From the NCBI GenBank assembly GCA_035249985.1, contig DATFFP010000082.1:50661-114660 (forward strand): 64,000 nt of DNA. Reading direction: 5' to 3'. The notes beneath the pieces are model-generated. The model ran no database searches. It was not told the origin of the DNA and saw nothing but the letters and a program-made list of their open reading frames with translations. This DNA comes from JAICNG01 sp035249985. GTDB taxonomy: Bacteria; Gemmatimonadota; Gemmatimonadetes; Gemmatimonadales; Gemmatimonadaceae. The position numbers and the translations under genes are program-made. This document shows, one piece after another, positions 17,710 through 27,178 of this stretch. Position 1 is the stretch's first letter. Every line of letters begins with the position of its first letter.

Positions 17710-18420
17710 TCATCGACCGTGACGCAGATAAACGACGCGCCGCGCGAGTATTCTTGGCCGGATCATCCACGCCATCACCATTCCGCCGAACATGCCACCC
17801 AGGTGAGCGGCGTTGTCGATCATCGGAACCATCAAGCCGGTGGCGATGGTGAAGAGCGCCCACACAGCGACCACGACGCCGATGCGCTTGTCACGCACCA
17901 TCAGCTCGTGATGGTGCCTCCAGAAGAGCACCATGACCGCGCCCATGAGGCCGAAGATCGCGCCGGATGCACCGACGGACGGACCGGGTCCCATCGCTGC
18001 ACTCAACACGGAGCCTGCGATGCCGCTGGCGAGATAAATGAGGAGCATCGAGCGCGCGCCGTACGCGTGCTCGCTCGCCATGCCGAGGATGTAGAGCGAC
18101 ATCGCATTCCCGAGGATGTGCTCCACGCTGCCGTGCAGCACGGTCGCAGAGAGCAGGCGCCACCACTCGCCCTGTGCCACTCGCTCGCGCACGAGGGCGC
18201 CCGCGGCGATGATGCTCTCCTCGCTCGCCAGAGCGCCGCTTGAAAGCTGCCAGCCGAAGATGGTGCCAAGGATCACGAGGAGCAGCAGCGTCGCCGGCGG
18301 CGCGTAGCCCATGCCCTGCTCGAAGTCCACGCGCACATCGACCGCGGGCGGCACGTCCAGCATCTCCGCCGTGATTCGAATCGGCTGCTCGTCGGCAGCC
18401 GATTCTTCGATCGCGCTCAC
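17710..18420 (-). CDS. Rhomboid-family intramembrane serine protease
   Basis: A 236-residue protein with a 40-residue cytoplasmic N-terminus followed by about six transmembrane segments. The catalytic serine motif GASGAIFG and the catalytic histidine region DNAAHLGGMFGG are present, as is the HGSVEHILGN helix typical of rhomboids. It should cleave within the transmembrane segments of other proteins; the target is unknown. It is the second gene of a two-gene operon, 2 bp behind a zinc-ribbon membrane protein that could be substrate or partner (inference). It is convergent with ppc. Confidence 0.92.
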   Translation of the reverse strand: MSAIEESAADEQPIRITAEMLDVPPAVDVRVDFEQGMGYAPPATLLLLVILGTIFGWQLSSGALASEESIIAAGALVRERVAQGEWWRLLSATVLHGSVEHILGNAMSLYILGMASEHAYGARSMLLIYLASGIAGSVLSAAMGPGPSVGASGAIFGLMGAVMVLFWRHHHELMVRDKRIGVVVAVWALFTIATGLMVPMIDNAAHLGGMFGGMVMAWMIRPRILARRVVYLRHGR

Positions 18421-18422
18421 GC

Positions 18423-19310
18423 TTACCGCCGTTCGCCCGTATCGAGCATTACGCCCAGCGCCAACCCGAGCCGCCGATCGAGGTCACGCCGCCGATCCGC
18501 TGAGAGGTCGAGCACGTAGCGATCGAGGATCGTGAGCTTTCGCTTGAACTCGCCCACGACCATGTCGCTCTCGCCGCGCGTGATGATGAAGTTGGTGCGC
18601 AGCAAGCCATACAGCGGCCCCAGCACGCGACGGAGGAGCGAAAGAATGATCGAATCCTCCTTCGCCACGCATATCACGCTTCCGTTCGGAGAGCGCATCT
18701 CCCAGCGCTTGCGGAAGATGTTGTAGAAGTAGTTCTTCTTGAACGTGGCGAGCGGCCTGCCCGATGCGTCGCGAACCGTGTACGTGCGCATGGGGAACTG
18801 CACCTTCTTGTCCTGCAGCACGTCGAACATTTTCTGCGTGCGGGACTCGTCGCGGTAGAACGTCACGTGCCGCTTCTTCGAGAGGGCCATGGCGATGACG
18901 ACGAAGACCACCGGCGCGGCCAAGAGAACAATGACCGCCAAACCTCCACCGCCGCTTTGCTGGGCGCTGACCGACGCGACAGCCATCCCGCCCAGGTATA
19001 CGACGATCGTCACCACCCAGGCGACGAAAACCGCCAAGAGCGTTCGCCAGAAATGCGTCGGCCGCTCGACGAACAGAATCGGATTACCTTGCTCATCGAA
19101 GACCTGATACTTCTGATTGATCGAGAGGTGTTTCTGGCGGAGCAGGAAGATGTCGCGGTTGAACGCCTCATCCGCCTGCGACTTCGGCGTCAGCGTGCTC
19201 TCGCTCGCCTTGTTGACGGCGCCGCACTGCGGACATTCGACGAGCTTTCCAGCATACTCGTCCTTGAGCGTATAGGTGTTGCGGCAACGGCAGCTGACGA
19301 CGACGGCCAT
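18423..19310 (-). CDS. Zinc-ribbon and LURP-one/scramblase-like membrane protein
   Basis: A 295-residue protein. Residues 1-35 contain paired cysteines (CRC, then CPQCG) forming a zinc-ribbon-like element. Two hydrophobic segments follow (about 85-115 and 123-145). The rest (about 45-80 and 150-290) resembles the LURP-one/phospholipid-scramblase beta-barrel: FLLRQKHLSINQKYQVFDEQGNP, TYTVRDASGRPLATFKK and WEMRSPNGS. The biochemical role of bacterial members is unknown. It starts at ATG 19310 and is co-transcribed with the rhomboid protease 2 bp downstream. Family assignment rests on pattern only. Confidence 0.65.
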   Translation of the reverse strand: MAVVVSCRCRNTYTLKDEYAGKLVECPQCGAVNKASESTLTPKSQADEAFNRDIFLLRQKHLSINQKYQVFDEQGNPILFVERPTHFWRTLLAVFVAWVVTIVVYLGGMAVASVSAQQSGGGGLAVIVLLAAPVVFVVIAMALSKKRHVTFYRDESRTQKMFDVLQDKKVQFPMRTYTVRDASGRPLATFKKNYFYNIFRKRWEMRSPNGSVICVAKEDSIILSLLRRVLGPLYGLLRTNFIITRGESDMVVGEFKRKLTILDRYVLDLSADRRRDLDRRLGLALGVMLDTGERR

Positions 19311-19491
19311 GTGTGGCTCCGGAGATCGTTGTGCGATGGTGGAACTTCAGCATACAGGACGATTTACCCGAGGTGAAGAGCACGCGGGGCGCTTCCGCCC
19401 AGACGCTCCACCCCCTACCGCGCCCCTTAACGCCCTTTTCCAAACCCTCGGTCGGCTTCCGGTGTCTGATAGCGCGACCATGGAGGATACG

Positions 19492-20295
19492 ATGAAAGTG
19501 CTGTTGATCGCCTTGATGCTGGCCGCCGCACCGAGCCTTCTCGCCCAGCAGGACGAGACCGAGTGGCTCGAGAACTGTCGCGACTACGAAAGCCGGCGTC
19601 GTGTGCCGCATTGTGAGATCAGAAACACGGGCTATCGGCAGGCCGCGGGCGGTATGCTCACCGCCGAGCCGAACCAGAACGGCGCCATCACGATTCGCGG
19701 GTGGGATCGGGATAGCGTGCACGTGCAGGCCCGCATTCGCGCGACCGCGCGGACCGAGGACCAGGCGCGCGCCATCGCCGAGGGGGTCCGTATCTCCGCC
19801 AGCCGGGGAAATGTCAGCGCGAGCGGGCCGTCCGCGGACGACCGGAATGAGCACTGGTACGTGAGCTTCGTGATCTACGTGCCACGCCGAACCGACGTGC
19901 GTGCCGAAACGCAGAACGGGCCGATCGGGCTGTCACAGGTCGAAGGCAACATCGACGTGCGGGCTGTCAACGGGCCCATATCGCTCCGCGAGCTCGGCGG
20001 CGACGTCCGAGCGCGCGCACAGAATGGCCCGATCTCGATCACGTTGAGCGGGACCCGTTGGAGCGGCACCGGTCTTGACGCCGAGACCCAGAACGGGCCG
20101 ATGGTGCTCTACGTTCCCGAGGGGTACAACGCCCAGCTCGAGACGGGGACCACAAACGGGCCAATGTCGATCGGTTTCCCGATCACCGTCGTGGGTCGAT
20201 CGCTGGAAAAGCGCATAACGACCACGCTCGGCAGCGGAGGTCCCACGATTCGGGCGCGGACGCACAACGGGCCGCTGACGATCCGCAGGCCGTAA
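19492..20295 (+). CDS. Secreted DUF4097-like beta-repeat protein with NGP repeats
   Basis: A 267-residue protein with a signal peptide (MKVLLIALMLAAAPSLLAQ). It is mostly short beta-strand repeats, as in the DUF4097 family, and carries a recurring Asn-Gly-Pro-Ile/Met/Leu turn about every 20-30 residues (TQNGPIGL, AVNGPISL, AQNGPISI, TQNGPMVL, TTNGPMSI, THNGPLTI). The start at ATG 19492 is preceded by GGAGGA; upstream in-frame codons were rejected. Function of the family is unknown; a periplasmic or surface beta-solenoid is the likely shape. It is followed by a 10-bp hairpin. Confidence 0.75.
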   Translation: MKVLLIALMLAAAPSLLAQQDETEWLENCRDYESRRRVPHCEIRNTGYRQAAGGMLTAEPNQNGAITIRGWDRDSVHVQARIRATARTEDQARAIAEGVRISASRGNVSASGPSADDRNEHWYVSFVIYVPRRTDVRAETQNGPIGLSQVEGNIDVRAVNGPISLRELGGDVRARAQNGPISITLSGTRWSGTGLDAETQNGPMVLYVPEGYNAQLETGTTNGPMSIGFPITVVGRSLEKRITTTLGSGGPTIRARTHNGPLTIRRP

Positions 20296-20324
20296 AACCG
20301 TGTAGTCGAGGGAGTCGAGGGAGT

Positions 20325-20357
20325 CGAGGTGCTCGGGGGACACCCTTGAGCACCTCG
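20325..20357 (+). terminator. Terminator-like hairpin
   Basis: A perfect 10-bp stem (20325-20334 with 20348-20357) and 13-nt loop lies 29 bp after the stop of the DUF4097-like gene. It is preceded by three tandem GAGTCGAGG-type units. No U-tract is present. It could equally be a leader element of the next gene, which starts 25 bp later. Confidence 0.5.
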
Positions 20358-20382
20358 TGTACATCGGGCACCTTGAGCACGT

Positions 20383-22116
20383 ATGAGGGTCGCTCTCGCC
20401 GTCGCCGTCCTCGCGCTGCCGTTGCGCGCGCACGCTCAGGGCGACGTCACGCCCGCGGACCGACCGACGGCAGTCGAGGTCGCAGCGAAGCGGAGCGCAG
20501 AACGCGCGGTACGTAGCTTCGAGCAGCGCCGCATGCGGCTGCTTCCCAACGTTCCGTCGTCGTTCGGCGGTTCCGGTGACATCATCATCGGCCGCTATCG
20601 TTATGCCGCCGGAGAAGCGGACGACCTCACACCTCCGCCGGCCGAGCCGCCGGAGATCACCGAGCTGCGCCGATCGCTCCTGCGGACGCTCGACTCCGCG
20701 CTGCGCACTGCGCCGACCGATGCATGGATTCGCTCGCGCCTCGTCTGGTACGCTATCGAAGGTGGCGACACCGCCCTGGCCGTGTCGGCCGCTGATGGCT
20801 GTCAGGATGACGAGCTGCCCTGGTGGTGCGACGCGCTCCTCGGACTTGCCCTGCACGCATCGCACGATTTCCTCGGAGGCGAGCGTGCGTTCGATCGCGC
20901 ACTTTCAGCCATGCCGGACTCGACGCGGTGTCGGTGGACGGATGTCGGCATCCTGCTCGACGGCGACGCAGAAGGGCTCGTCGAGCGCAGGCCATGCGAG
21001 GATCGGGCGGCGCTGGATGCGCGGCTGTGGTGGCTCGCCGATCCTTTCCACTCCGTCGAAGGAAACGAGCTCCGCAGCGAGCACTTCGCGCGACAGACAT
21101 TCGCGGTCTTGCACGACCGTTGGCGCGCGTCTCATCCCTTGGGTTGGGGCTCGGACATGCGCGAGATCATCCTGCGGTACGCATGGCCGGTCGCGTGGTC
21201 GCGCGATCGGACACGCGAGCGCTCGCCGACACAGGCGGGCTATTTCCTGGCCATCACCGGTCATGAGCCCAATCCTGCCTACGACTTCTTCCCTGACGCC
21301 GCGGCGCTCGAATCACCCTTTGATGCGTCGGATGCGAGCTGGCGTCCGAAGCGATCGCGCGCGACGACGCACTACGCCCATCCGCGCGCCGCGCCGCTGC
21401 AGCCGCTGCGACACCAGATAGCCCGCTTTCGCCGAGGCGACTCGCTGCTCATCGTCGGCGCCTGGAACGCAACCAGCGACACGCTGTTCAACAGGACGCC
21501 CGGACGCGTCGCGCTGATCATCTCGAGCGGCGACGGTCGTGCTCCCCGCATGGCCATATCGGAGAGCGGCGCGTCCCGCGGCGCGCTCATGCTCCTAGCG
21601 CCCAACGCCGATTACCTCGCGAGCCTCGAGCTGTTCGCGGGGAATTCGCGCGCCGCGGCACGAGCGCGCCGAGGGCTGCGGGCGTCGGCGCCAGCGGCCG
21701 AGCTCGCCGTATCGGACATTCTTCTGCTCGAACCGGGGGAGCAGCCACGCACGCTCCCGGAAGCCGTGCAGCGCCTTCTCCCAGACGAGGAGCTGGACGC
21801 CGAGGCCCGCGTGACGCTGTACTGGGAAGTCTACGGCCTCCTTCCCGAGACGCCCCCGCGCGTGACGGTGAGCGTCTCCCGGGTTCGTGCGTCACGCGCG
21901 CGCCGATTGGCGGAGAAGCTCGGGCTCCGCGATGAGCCACAGACCGTGGAGATGCAGTGGGAGACGGACGCCGTCCCCGCAGCGACGGCGGTCGGCAGCG
22001 TCACCCTCGATCTGCGCGACCGCTCGTCAGGCACCTGGCGCGTCTCGATCACCGTGACTGCCCCCGACGGTGCCAAAGCAACCGCCCACCGAGACCTGAT
22101 ACTCGGATCTCGTTAG
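20383..22116 (+). CDS. Secreted orphan protein, weakly GWxTD-like
   Basis: A 577-residue exported protein with signal peptide MRVALAVAVLALPLRAHAQ. I see no catalytic motif. The region around residue 245 (LHDRWRASHPLGWGSDMREIILRYAW) recalls the GWxTD domain found in many Gemmatimonadota/Acidobacteria proteins, with GWGSD in place of GW-x-TD and LRYAWP in place of RYGPP. Residues about 90-180 look like TPR-type helices; the C-terminal 150 residues look like beta-sandwich (VTLYWEVYGL, VTVSVSRVRA, WRVSITVTAPDG). The GWxTD link is pattern-based and uncertain. Confidence 0.7.
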   Translation: MRVALAVAVLALPLRAHAQGDVTPADRPTAVEVAAKRSAERAVRSFEQRRMRLLPNVPSSFGGSGDIIIGRYRYAAGEADDLTPPPAEPPEITELRRSLLRTLDSALRTAPTDAWIRSRLVWYAIEGGDTALAVSAADGCQDDELPWWCDALLGLALHASHDFLGGERAFDRALSAMPDSTRCRWTDVGILLDGDAEGLVERRPCEDRAALDARLWWLADPFHSVEGNELRSEHFARQTFAVLHDRWRASHPLGWGSDMREIILRYAWPVAWSRDRTRERSPTQAGYFLAITGHEPNPAYDFFPDAAALESPFDASDASWRPKRSRATTHYAHPRAAPLQPLRHQIARFRRGDSLLIVGAWNATSDTLFNRTPGRVALIISSGDGRAPRMAISESGASRGALMLLAPNADYLASLELFAGNSRAAARARRGLRASAPAAELAVSDILLLEPGEQPRTLPEAVQRLLPDEELDAEARVTLYWEVYGLLPETPPRVTVSVSRVRASRARRLAEKLGLRDEPQTVEMQWETDAVPAATAVGSVTLDLRDRSSGTWRVSITVTAPDGAKATAHRDLILGSR

Positions 22117-22173
22117 GGCGAGCTGCGAACTGCGAACTGCGAGCAGTTCGCAGTTCGCAGTTCGCAGTCTCGA
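22117..22173. repeat. Compact inverted repeat of GCGAACT units
   Basis: The left arm (22118-22142) and right arm (22145-22171) are built of three complementary GCGAACT/AGTTCGC units with almost no loop. It exactly fills the 57-bp gap between two convergent genes, so it is probably a bidirectional terminator. It is the same word family as 6221-6359. Confidence 0.75.
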
Positions 22174-22518
22174 CTAGAAATCGACCTCCCGCACCTCGAT
22201 CCGCGCGGAGTACTTCACGTGCGGGCAGCTACTCGCGATCGACACCGCGTCGGCATAGCTATTCGCCTCGATCGTGTAGAAGCCCCCGATCACCTCCGAA
22301 GCCTCGGCATACGGGCCGTCGCGCACCACGGTCGAGCCGTTGCCGGCGATGTGCTTTCCGCCCTCGTCCTTCAGCTTCATCGACGGACCCAGCTTGCCGC
22401 GCTCGGCCAGGCCACGGCCCCACGCGTTGTACTCCTCGATGATGCGCTGCATGTCCTCCGGCGTGACGTTCGCGAAGTCCGCAGGGCGGTCGTAGAGGAT
22501 CAGCATGAACTTGGACAT
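22174..22518 (-). CDS. YCII/DGPF-domain protein
   Basis: A 114-residue cytoplasmic protein of the YCII-related (DGPF) family: MSKFMLILYDRP at the N-terminus, VVRDGPYAEASEVIGGFY in the middle (DGPY here replaces DGPF) and an SCPHVKYSARIEVREV end. ATG 22518 is preceded by GGAGAG; an earlier in-frame ATG is not used. It lies 17 bp behind a sigma factor gene of the ECF42 type. The DGPF/ECF42 pairing is a recurring bacterial gene arrangement, in which DGPF genes are usual neighbours and targets of the sigma factor. The molecular function of DGPF proteins is unknown. Confidence 0.92.
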   Translation of the reverse strand: MSKFMLILYDRPADFANVTPEDMQRIIEEYNAWGRGLAERGKLGPSMKLKDEGGKHIAGNGSTVVRDGPYAEASEVIGGFYTIEANSYADAVSIASSCPHVKYSARIEVREVDF

Positions 22519-22535
22519 TGGCTCTCCTGAAAGGT

Positions 22536-23837
22536 TCACGCACTAGACGGACGGAGCCCGCCAGTTTCGACAGCCCCGTTGATACCCTTGGCGCATTCCT
22601 GCAGCCGGCGCTCCAGGAAGTGGCGGACAGGCACCGACCCCGCACGCTCGGCCGCCCTGGTGAAGTGCGCCATGGCTTCCTGGTAGCGGCCCAGCCGTCG
22701 GAGCATCTCCCCGATCGCTGCGTCGTAGGGCGGGTATCGACGCAAGACGCTCTGTCCATTCAACTCTTCCAGGGCCGCCAATCCAGCGGCGGGTCCAGCC
22801 ACTTCGGCGACAGCTATCGCTCTGTTCAGCGCCACTATGGGCGATTGAACGACATTCACGAGCCGATCGTATAGCTCGACGATGCGCTGCCAGTCGGTCT
22901 CCTCCCAACTCGGCGACAAGGTGTGGCAGGCCGCCAACTCCGCCTCAATGTGGTAGCGCGTCATATCATCTCCGGCCGCCGACCGCTCCAGGTGCCGCAA
23001 TCCTGCCCCCATGTGCGCCCGATCCCAGCGGGATCGGTCCTGGTCGGCCAGGAGGAGAAGCTGACCCTCCGAGTCGGAGCGAGTCTCGAAGCGAGCCGCC
23101 TGCAAATGAAAGAGCGCCATGAGCGCGTGCAGGTCGGGTCGCGCGGTTGGCGGGTGCCGGAGCAGGAGAGCGCCCAATCGCATCGCTTCGTCGCAGATGT
23201 CGCGGCGGAGCAGCGCATCACCCGAGTGCGCCGTGTGGCCCTCCGTGAACATGGCGTACAGCACCTCGAGAACCGACTCGAGTCGCTCCGGCAGCTGCGT
23301 GCGGTCCGGCATCTCGAGCGCGAGGCCCGCCTCGCGGATCCGCCGCTTCGCCCGCACCAGCCGCTGGTGGATCGCGGTCTCCTCGGCCAGAAAGGCCCGC
23401 GCGATTTCCCTCGCACCGAAGCCGCCCGCGAGCTTGAGTGTCAGGGTTACGCGCGCCTCCGCAGGGATGGCGGGATGGCAGCAGATGAAGATCATCCGCA
23501 GCTGATCATCGATGATCACTGCATCGTCGAGGCGGGCCGAGGGTTCGGCATCACCCCATCGAGCGATCTCCTCGCGGATGCTGGTCTCGCGATCGTCCGC
23601 GAGTCGCTCGCGTCGCAATGCGTCGAGCGCGCGATGCTTCGCGACTTGTATGAGCCACGCGGTGGGATTCGCTGGAACGCCATCGCGCGGCCAGCGTCCC
23701 AGCGCAGCCAACAGCGCTTCTTGCACGACGTCCTCCACCAGCTCGATGCGAGCGGGGCCGAGGATGCGCGCAAGCGTCGCCGTCATGCGCGCGGCTTCGT
23801 GCCGAAAGAGGTGGTCGACGAGGGCGGGAACCGACAA
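22536..23837 (-). CDS. ECF42-type sigma factor with C-terminal TPR-like extension
   Basis: A 433-residue protein. Residues 1-170 are sigma regions 2 and 4 (ELVEDVVQEALLAALGRWP, AWLIQVAKHRALDALRRE, then LKLAGGFGAREIARAFL with the helix-turn-helix). The remaining 250 residues are the long helical extension (DUF6596/TPR type) typical of ECF42 factors. In studied members this extension replaces an anti-sigma factor in control. No anti-sigma gene is adjacent here, in line with that. The DGPF gene follows on the same strand. Confidence 0.92.
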   Translation of the reverse strand: MSVPALVDHLFRHEAARMTATLARILGPARIELVEDVVQEALLAALGRWPRDGVPANPTAWLIQVAKHRALDALRRERLADDRETSIREEIARWGDAEPSARLDDAVIIDDQLRMIFICCHPAIPAEARVTLTLKLAGGFGAREIARAFLAEETAIHQRLVRAKRRIREAGLALEMPDRTQLPERLESVLEVLYAMFTEGHTAHSGDALLRRDICDEAMRLGALLLRHPPTARPDLHALMALFHLQAARFETRSDSEGQLLLLADQDRSRWDRAHMGAGLRHLERSAAGDDMTRYHIEAELAACHTLSPSWEETDWQRIVELYDRLVNVVQSPIVALNRAIAVAEVAGPAAGLAALEELNGQSVLRRYPPYDAAIGEMLRRLGRYQEAMAHFTRAAERAGSVPVRHFLERRLQECAKGINGAVETGGLRPSSA

Positions 23838-24031
23838 GTCGGAAGGGGGATCGCGGTTGCGCGTGCGTCCACAGCGGGAAGCCCGCCGACAGAATGATCG
23901 TTATGCCGAATTCAGTCAACGCTCCTCGCGAAATGCTCACACGTCCCTCCCGATCCAGGCCGTTGACTTCCCCTGTACGGCCCGCACATTAGCGCGCACC
24001 TGCCGATTCCCTCCGTTCCGTAGCCCTCACA

Positions 24032-24931
24032 ATGCGACTGAGTCTTCGCGCGCTACCTGGATTCCGCCGCCTGTTCAAGCCGTCACACGAGGAGCGAAGG
24101 CGCCACGCGGCACAGGAGGCCCAGCGTCGCGTGCAGCAGGAGCTTTACCTGCTGCAGCTGTTACAGACGCCACGATATGCCAACCCACTGCACCTCGCGC
24201 ACTTCGAGGCGCAGGTGTTCTCGCAGAATGGCGAGGACGGAATCATCAGCGAGATCCTTCGCCGTATCGGAACCACCGATCGCTTTTTCGTGGAAATCGG
24301 CGCCGGCCATGGGATCGAAGCGAACACCGCGTATCTGTTACGGAAAGGATGGAAAGGGGTCTGGCTGGAAGCGGATCCACGCGCCGTCCGCTCCATTCAA
24401 TCACAATTCGCGGCCGAGCTGGCGAGCGGGCAGCTGCGGCTCGTGCATTCCTTTGTCACCCGTGAGAACGCCCCAGAGCTACTGAGGGCGGCACATGTAG
24501 CCAATGAGATCGACGTCATGTCGATCGATGTGGACCGGAATACATCGCACGTCTGGCGATCGCTAACCGCCTTTCGGCCTCGCGTCCTCATCATCGAGTA
24601 CAATGCGTCGATTCCCCCGTCGGATGAGTGGGAAATCCCGTACGACGCCGACGCGGTGTGGGACGAGTCATCGTACTTTGGAGCGAGCCTCAAATCGCTC
24701 GAGCGCATCGGGGCAGAGCGCGGGTACGTGCTGGTCGCCTGCGAGCGTACGGGCCTCAACGCGTTCTTCGTCCGCACCGACGCCGCGGCGGACCACTTTC
24801 CGGGCCCCTTGAACGCGGAGGGGTGTTACGAGCCGCCCCGATACTTCCTGACGCGTGAATGGGGCCATCCTCGCCGCTGGGTGGAGGAGCGTCTTCAGCG
24901 TCGCCGCACATGGGCATCGGCGTCGGAGTAG
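24032..24931 (+). CDS. FkbM-like SAM-dependent methyltransferase
   Basis: A 299-residue protein with an N-terminal helical stretch (residues 15-45) and a Rossmann-type methyltransferase core: FFVEIGAGHGIEANT for motif I (SAM binding), GVWLEADP for motif II and IDVMSIDVDRN for motif IV. This resembles FkbM-type O-methyltransferases that modify sugars or lipids. It contains at least two TTA codons (around 24160 and 24340), rare in most neighbouring genes, so its codon use is slightly atypical. Its substrate is unknown. The next gene overlaps its end by 22 nt. Confidence 0.75.
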   Translation: MRLSLRALPGFRRLFKPSHEERRRHAAQEAQRRVQQELYLLQLLQTPRYANPLHLAHFEAQVFSQNGEDGIISEILRRIGTTDRFFVEIGAGHGIEANTAYLLRKGWKGVWLEADPRAVRSIQSQFAAELASGQLRLVHSFVTRENAPELLRAAHVANEIDVMSIDVDRNTSHVWRSLTAFRPRVLIIEYNASIPPSDEWEIPYDADAVWDESSYFGASLKSLERIGAERGYVLVACERTGLNAFFVRTDAAADHFPGPLNAEGCYEPPRYFLTREWGHPRRWVEERLQRRRTWASASE

Positions 24932-25779
24932 GGCTCGCGCCTCTGGCGCTGATCGTCATCGGCGTGGCCGCGTGCGTCCACGCGACAACGTCGGCGCCCG
25001 TCGATGTGCCGGTGGCCTTTGGCCGGTGGCGACCGCCAGAAGGCCAGGCCTGCTACGTCGACGCGTTCCAGCCGCTCCAATTGCCGCCCGTGTCGGCGCT
25101 TCTCGATTCGGCGGCGATCATCGGCGAGCTGCGGGCGCGCCCGGCGGGAAGCGTCCTGCTCGCGCTGACATTCCACCCGTCCGGGCGCGCCGAGCGGGCG
25201 CGCGTCATCGATCGCCGGATGCCCGCGAGCACGGCAGATTCAGTTGGATCGCTCGTCATGCGCCAGTTGCGGGCGCCGACCAGCGAGGAGGAATGGGGCG
25301 CACGGTTGCTGGCCTCTACCGGACCGTCCGCCACTCTCGCGCTCGCGCGCCGCGAGGTCTGCCCGCCCGCGCTCGCACGCATCGAGCCGCGCGCGCTGGC
25401 GAACGTGACCATCAACGAGCGGGAGCCTGACGTCGCGCCCTCGCCCGACTGGATCATCCGGGGCGCGGGAGCGCCCGGCGGGGTGCCTCGCTCCGCCGTC
25501 GAGCGAGTGGCCGGCGGATCACCGATGCGCGACAGTACGCGCCTAACGGTGGGCTCCACGAGCACTGCGCCCGACGCCGCCGCCCTTGGCGACACGGTGC
25601 TGACGCTTCGCGTGCTGATCGACACGGCCGGCGCCATTGCGCACGCCGAGATGTCGCGCACCGCCCTGGCGACGATCGACAAGATACGCCTCGTTGCGGA
25701 GCTCGCCCGCTATCGCTTCCACCCCGCGCTCGAGGACCGTGTACCCACGCCGGCGTGGGTGATTCTCAAAATCAAATGA
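24910..25779 (+). CDS. Putative lipoprotein with two TonB-C-like modules
   Basis: A 289-residue protein from ATG 24910. The N-terminus is hydrophobic and ends in a lipobox-like GVAAC. Two stretches look like TonB C-terminal modules: one near residues 80-130 (VLLALTFHPSGRAERARVI) and one at the C-terminus (LTLRVLIDTAGAIAHAEM, ARYRFHPALEDRVPTPAWVILKIK). The second is closer to the usual TonB-C pattern. Such proteins occur outside classic TonB systems and their role is unknown. It overlaps the methyltransferase gene by 22 nt, suggesting coupling. An earlier ATG (24859) is possible but would lengthen the overlap. Confidence 0.65.
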   Translation: MGIGVGVGLAPLALIVIGVAACVHATTSAPVDVPVAFGRWRPPEGQACYVDAFQPLQLPPVSALLDSAAIIGELRARPAGSVLLALTFHPSGRAERARVIDRRMPASTADSVGSLVMRQLRAPTSEEEWGARLLASTGPSATLALARREVCPPALARIEPRALANVTINEREPDVAPSPDWIIRGAGAPGGVPRSAVERVAGGSPMRDSTRLTVGSTSTAPDAAALGDTVLTLRVLIDTAGAIAHAEMSRTALATIDKIRLVAELARYRFHPALEDRVPTPAWVILKIK

Positions 25780-25828
25780 GGACGAGGAGTGAGGGAAGGC
25801 GATTGAATGTGCCTCACTCCATCCGATT

Positions 25829-27174
<1,346 letters not shown>

Positions 27175-27178
<4 letters not shown>

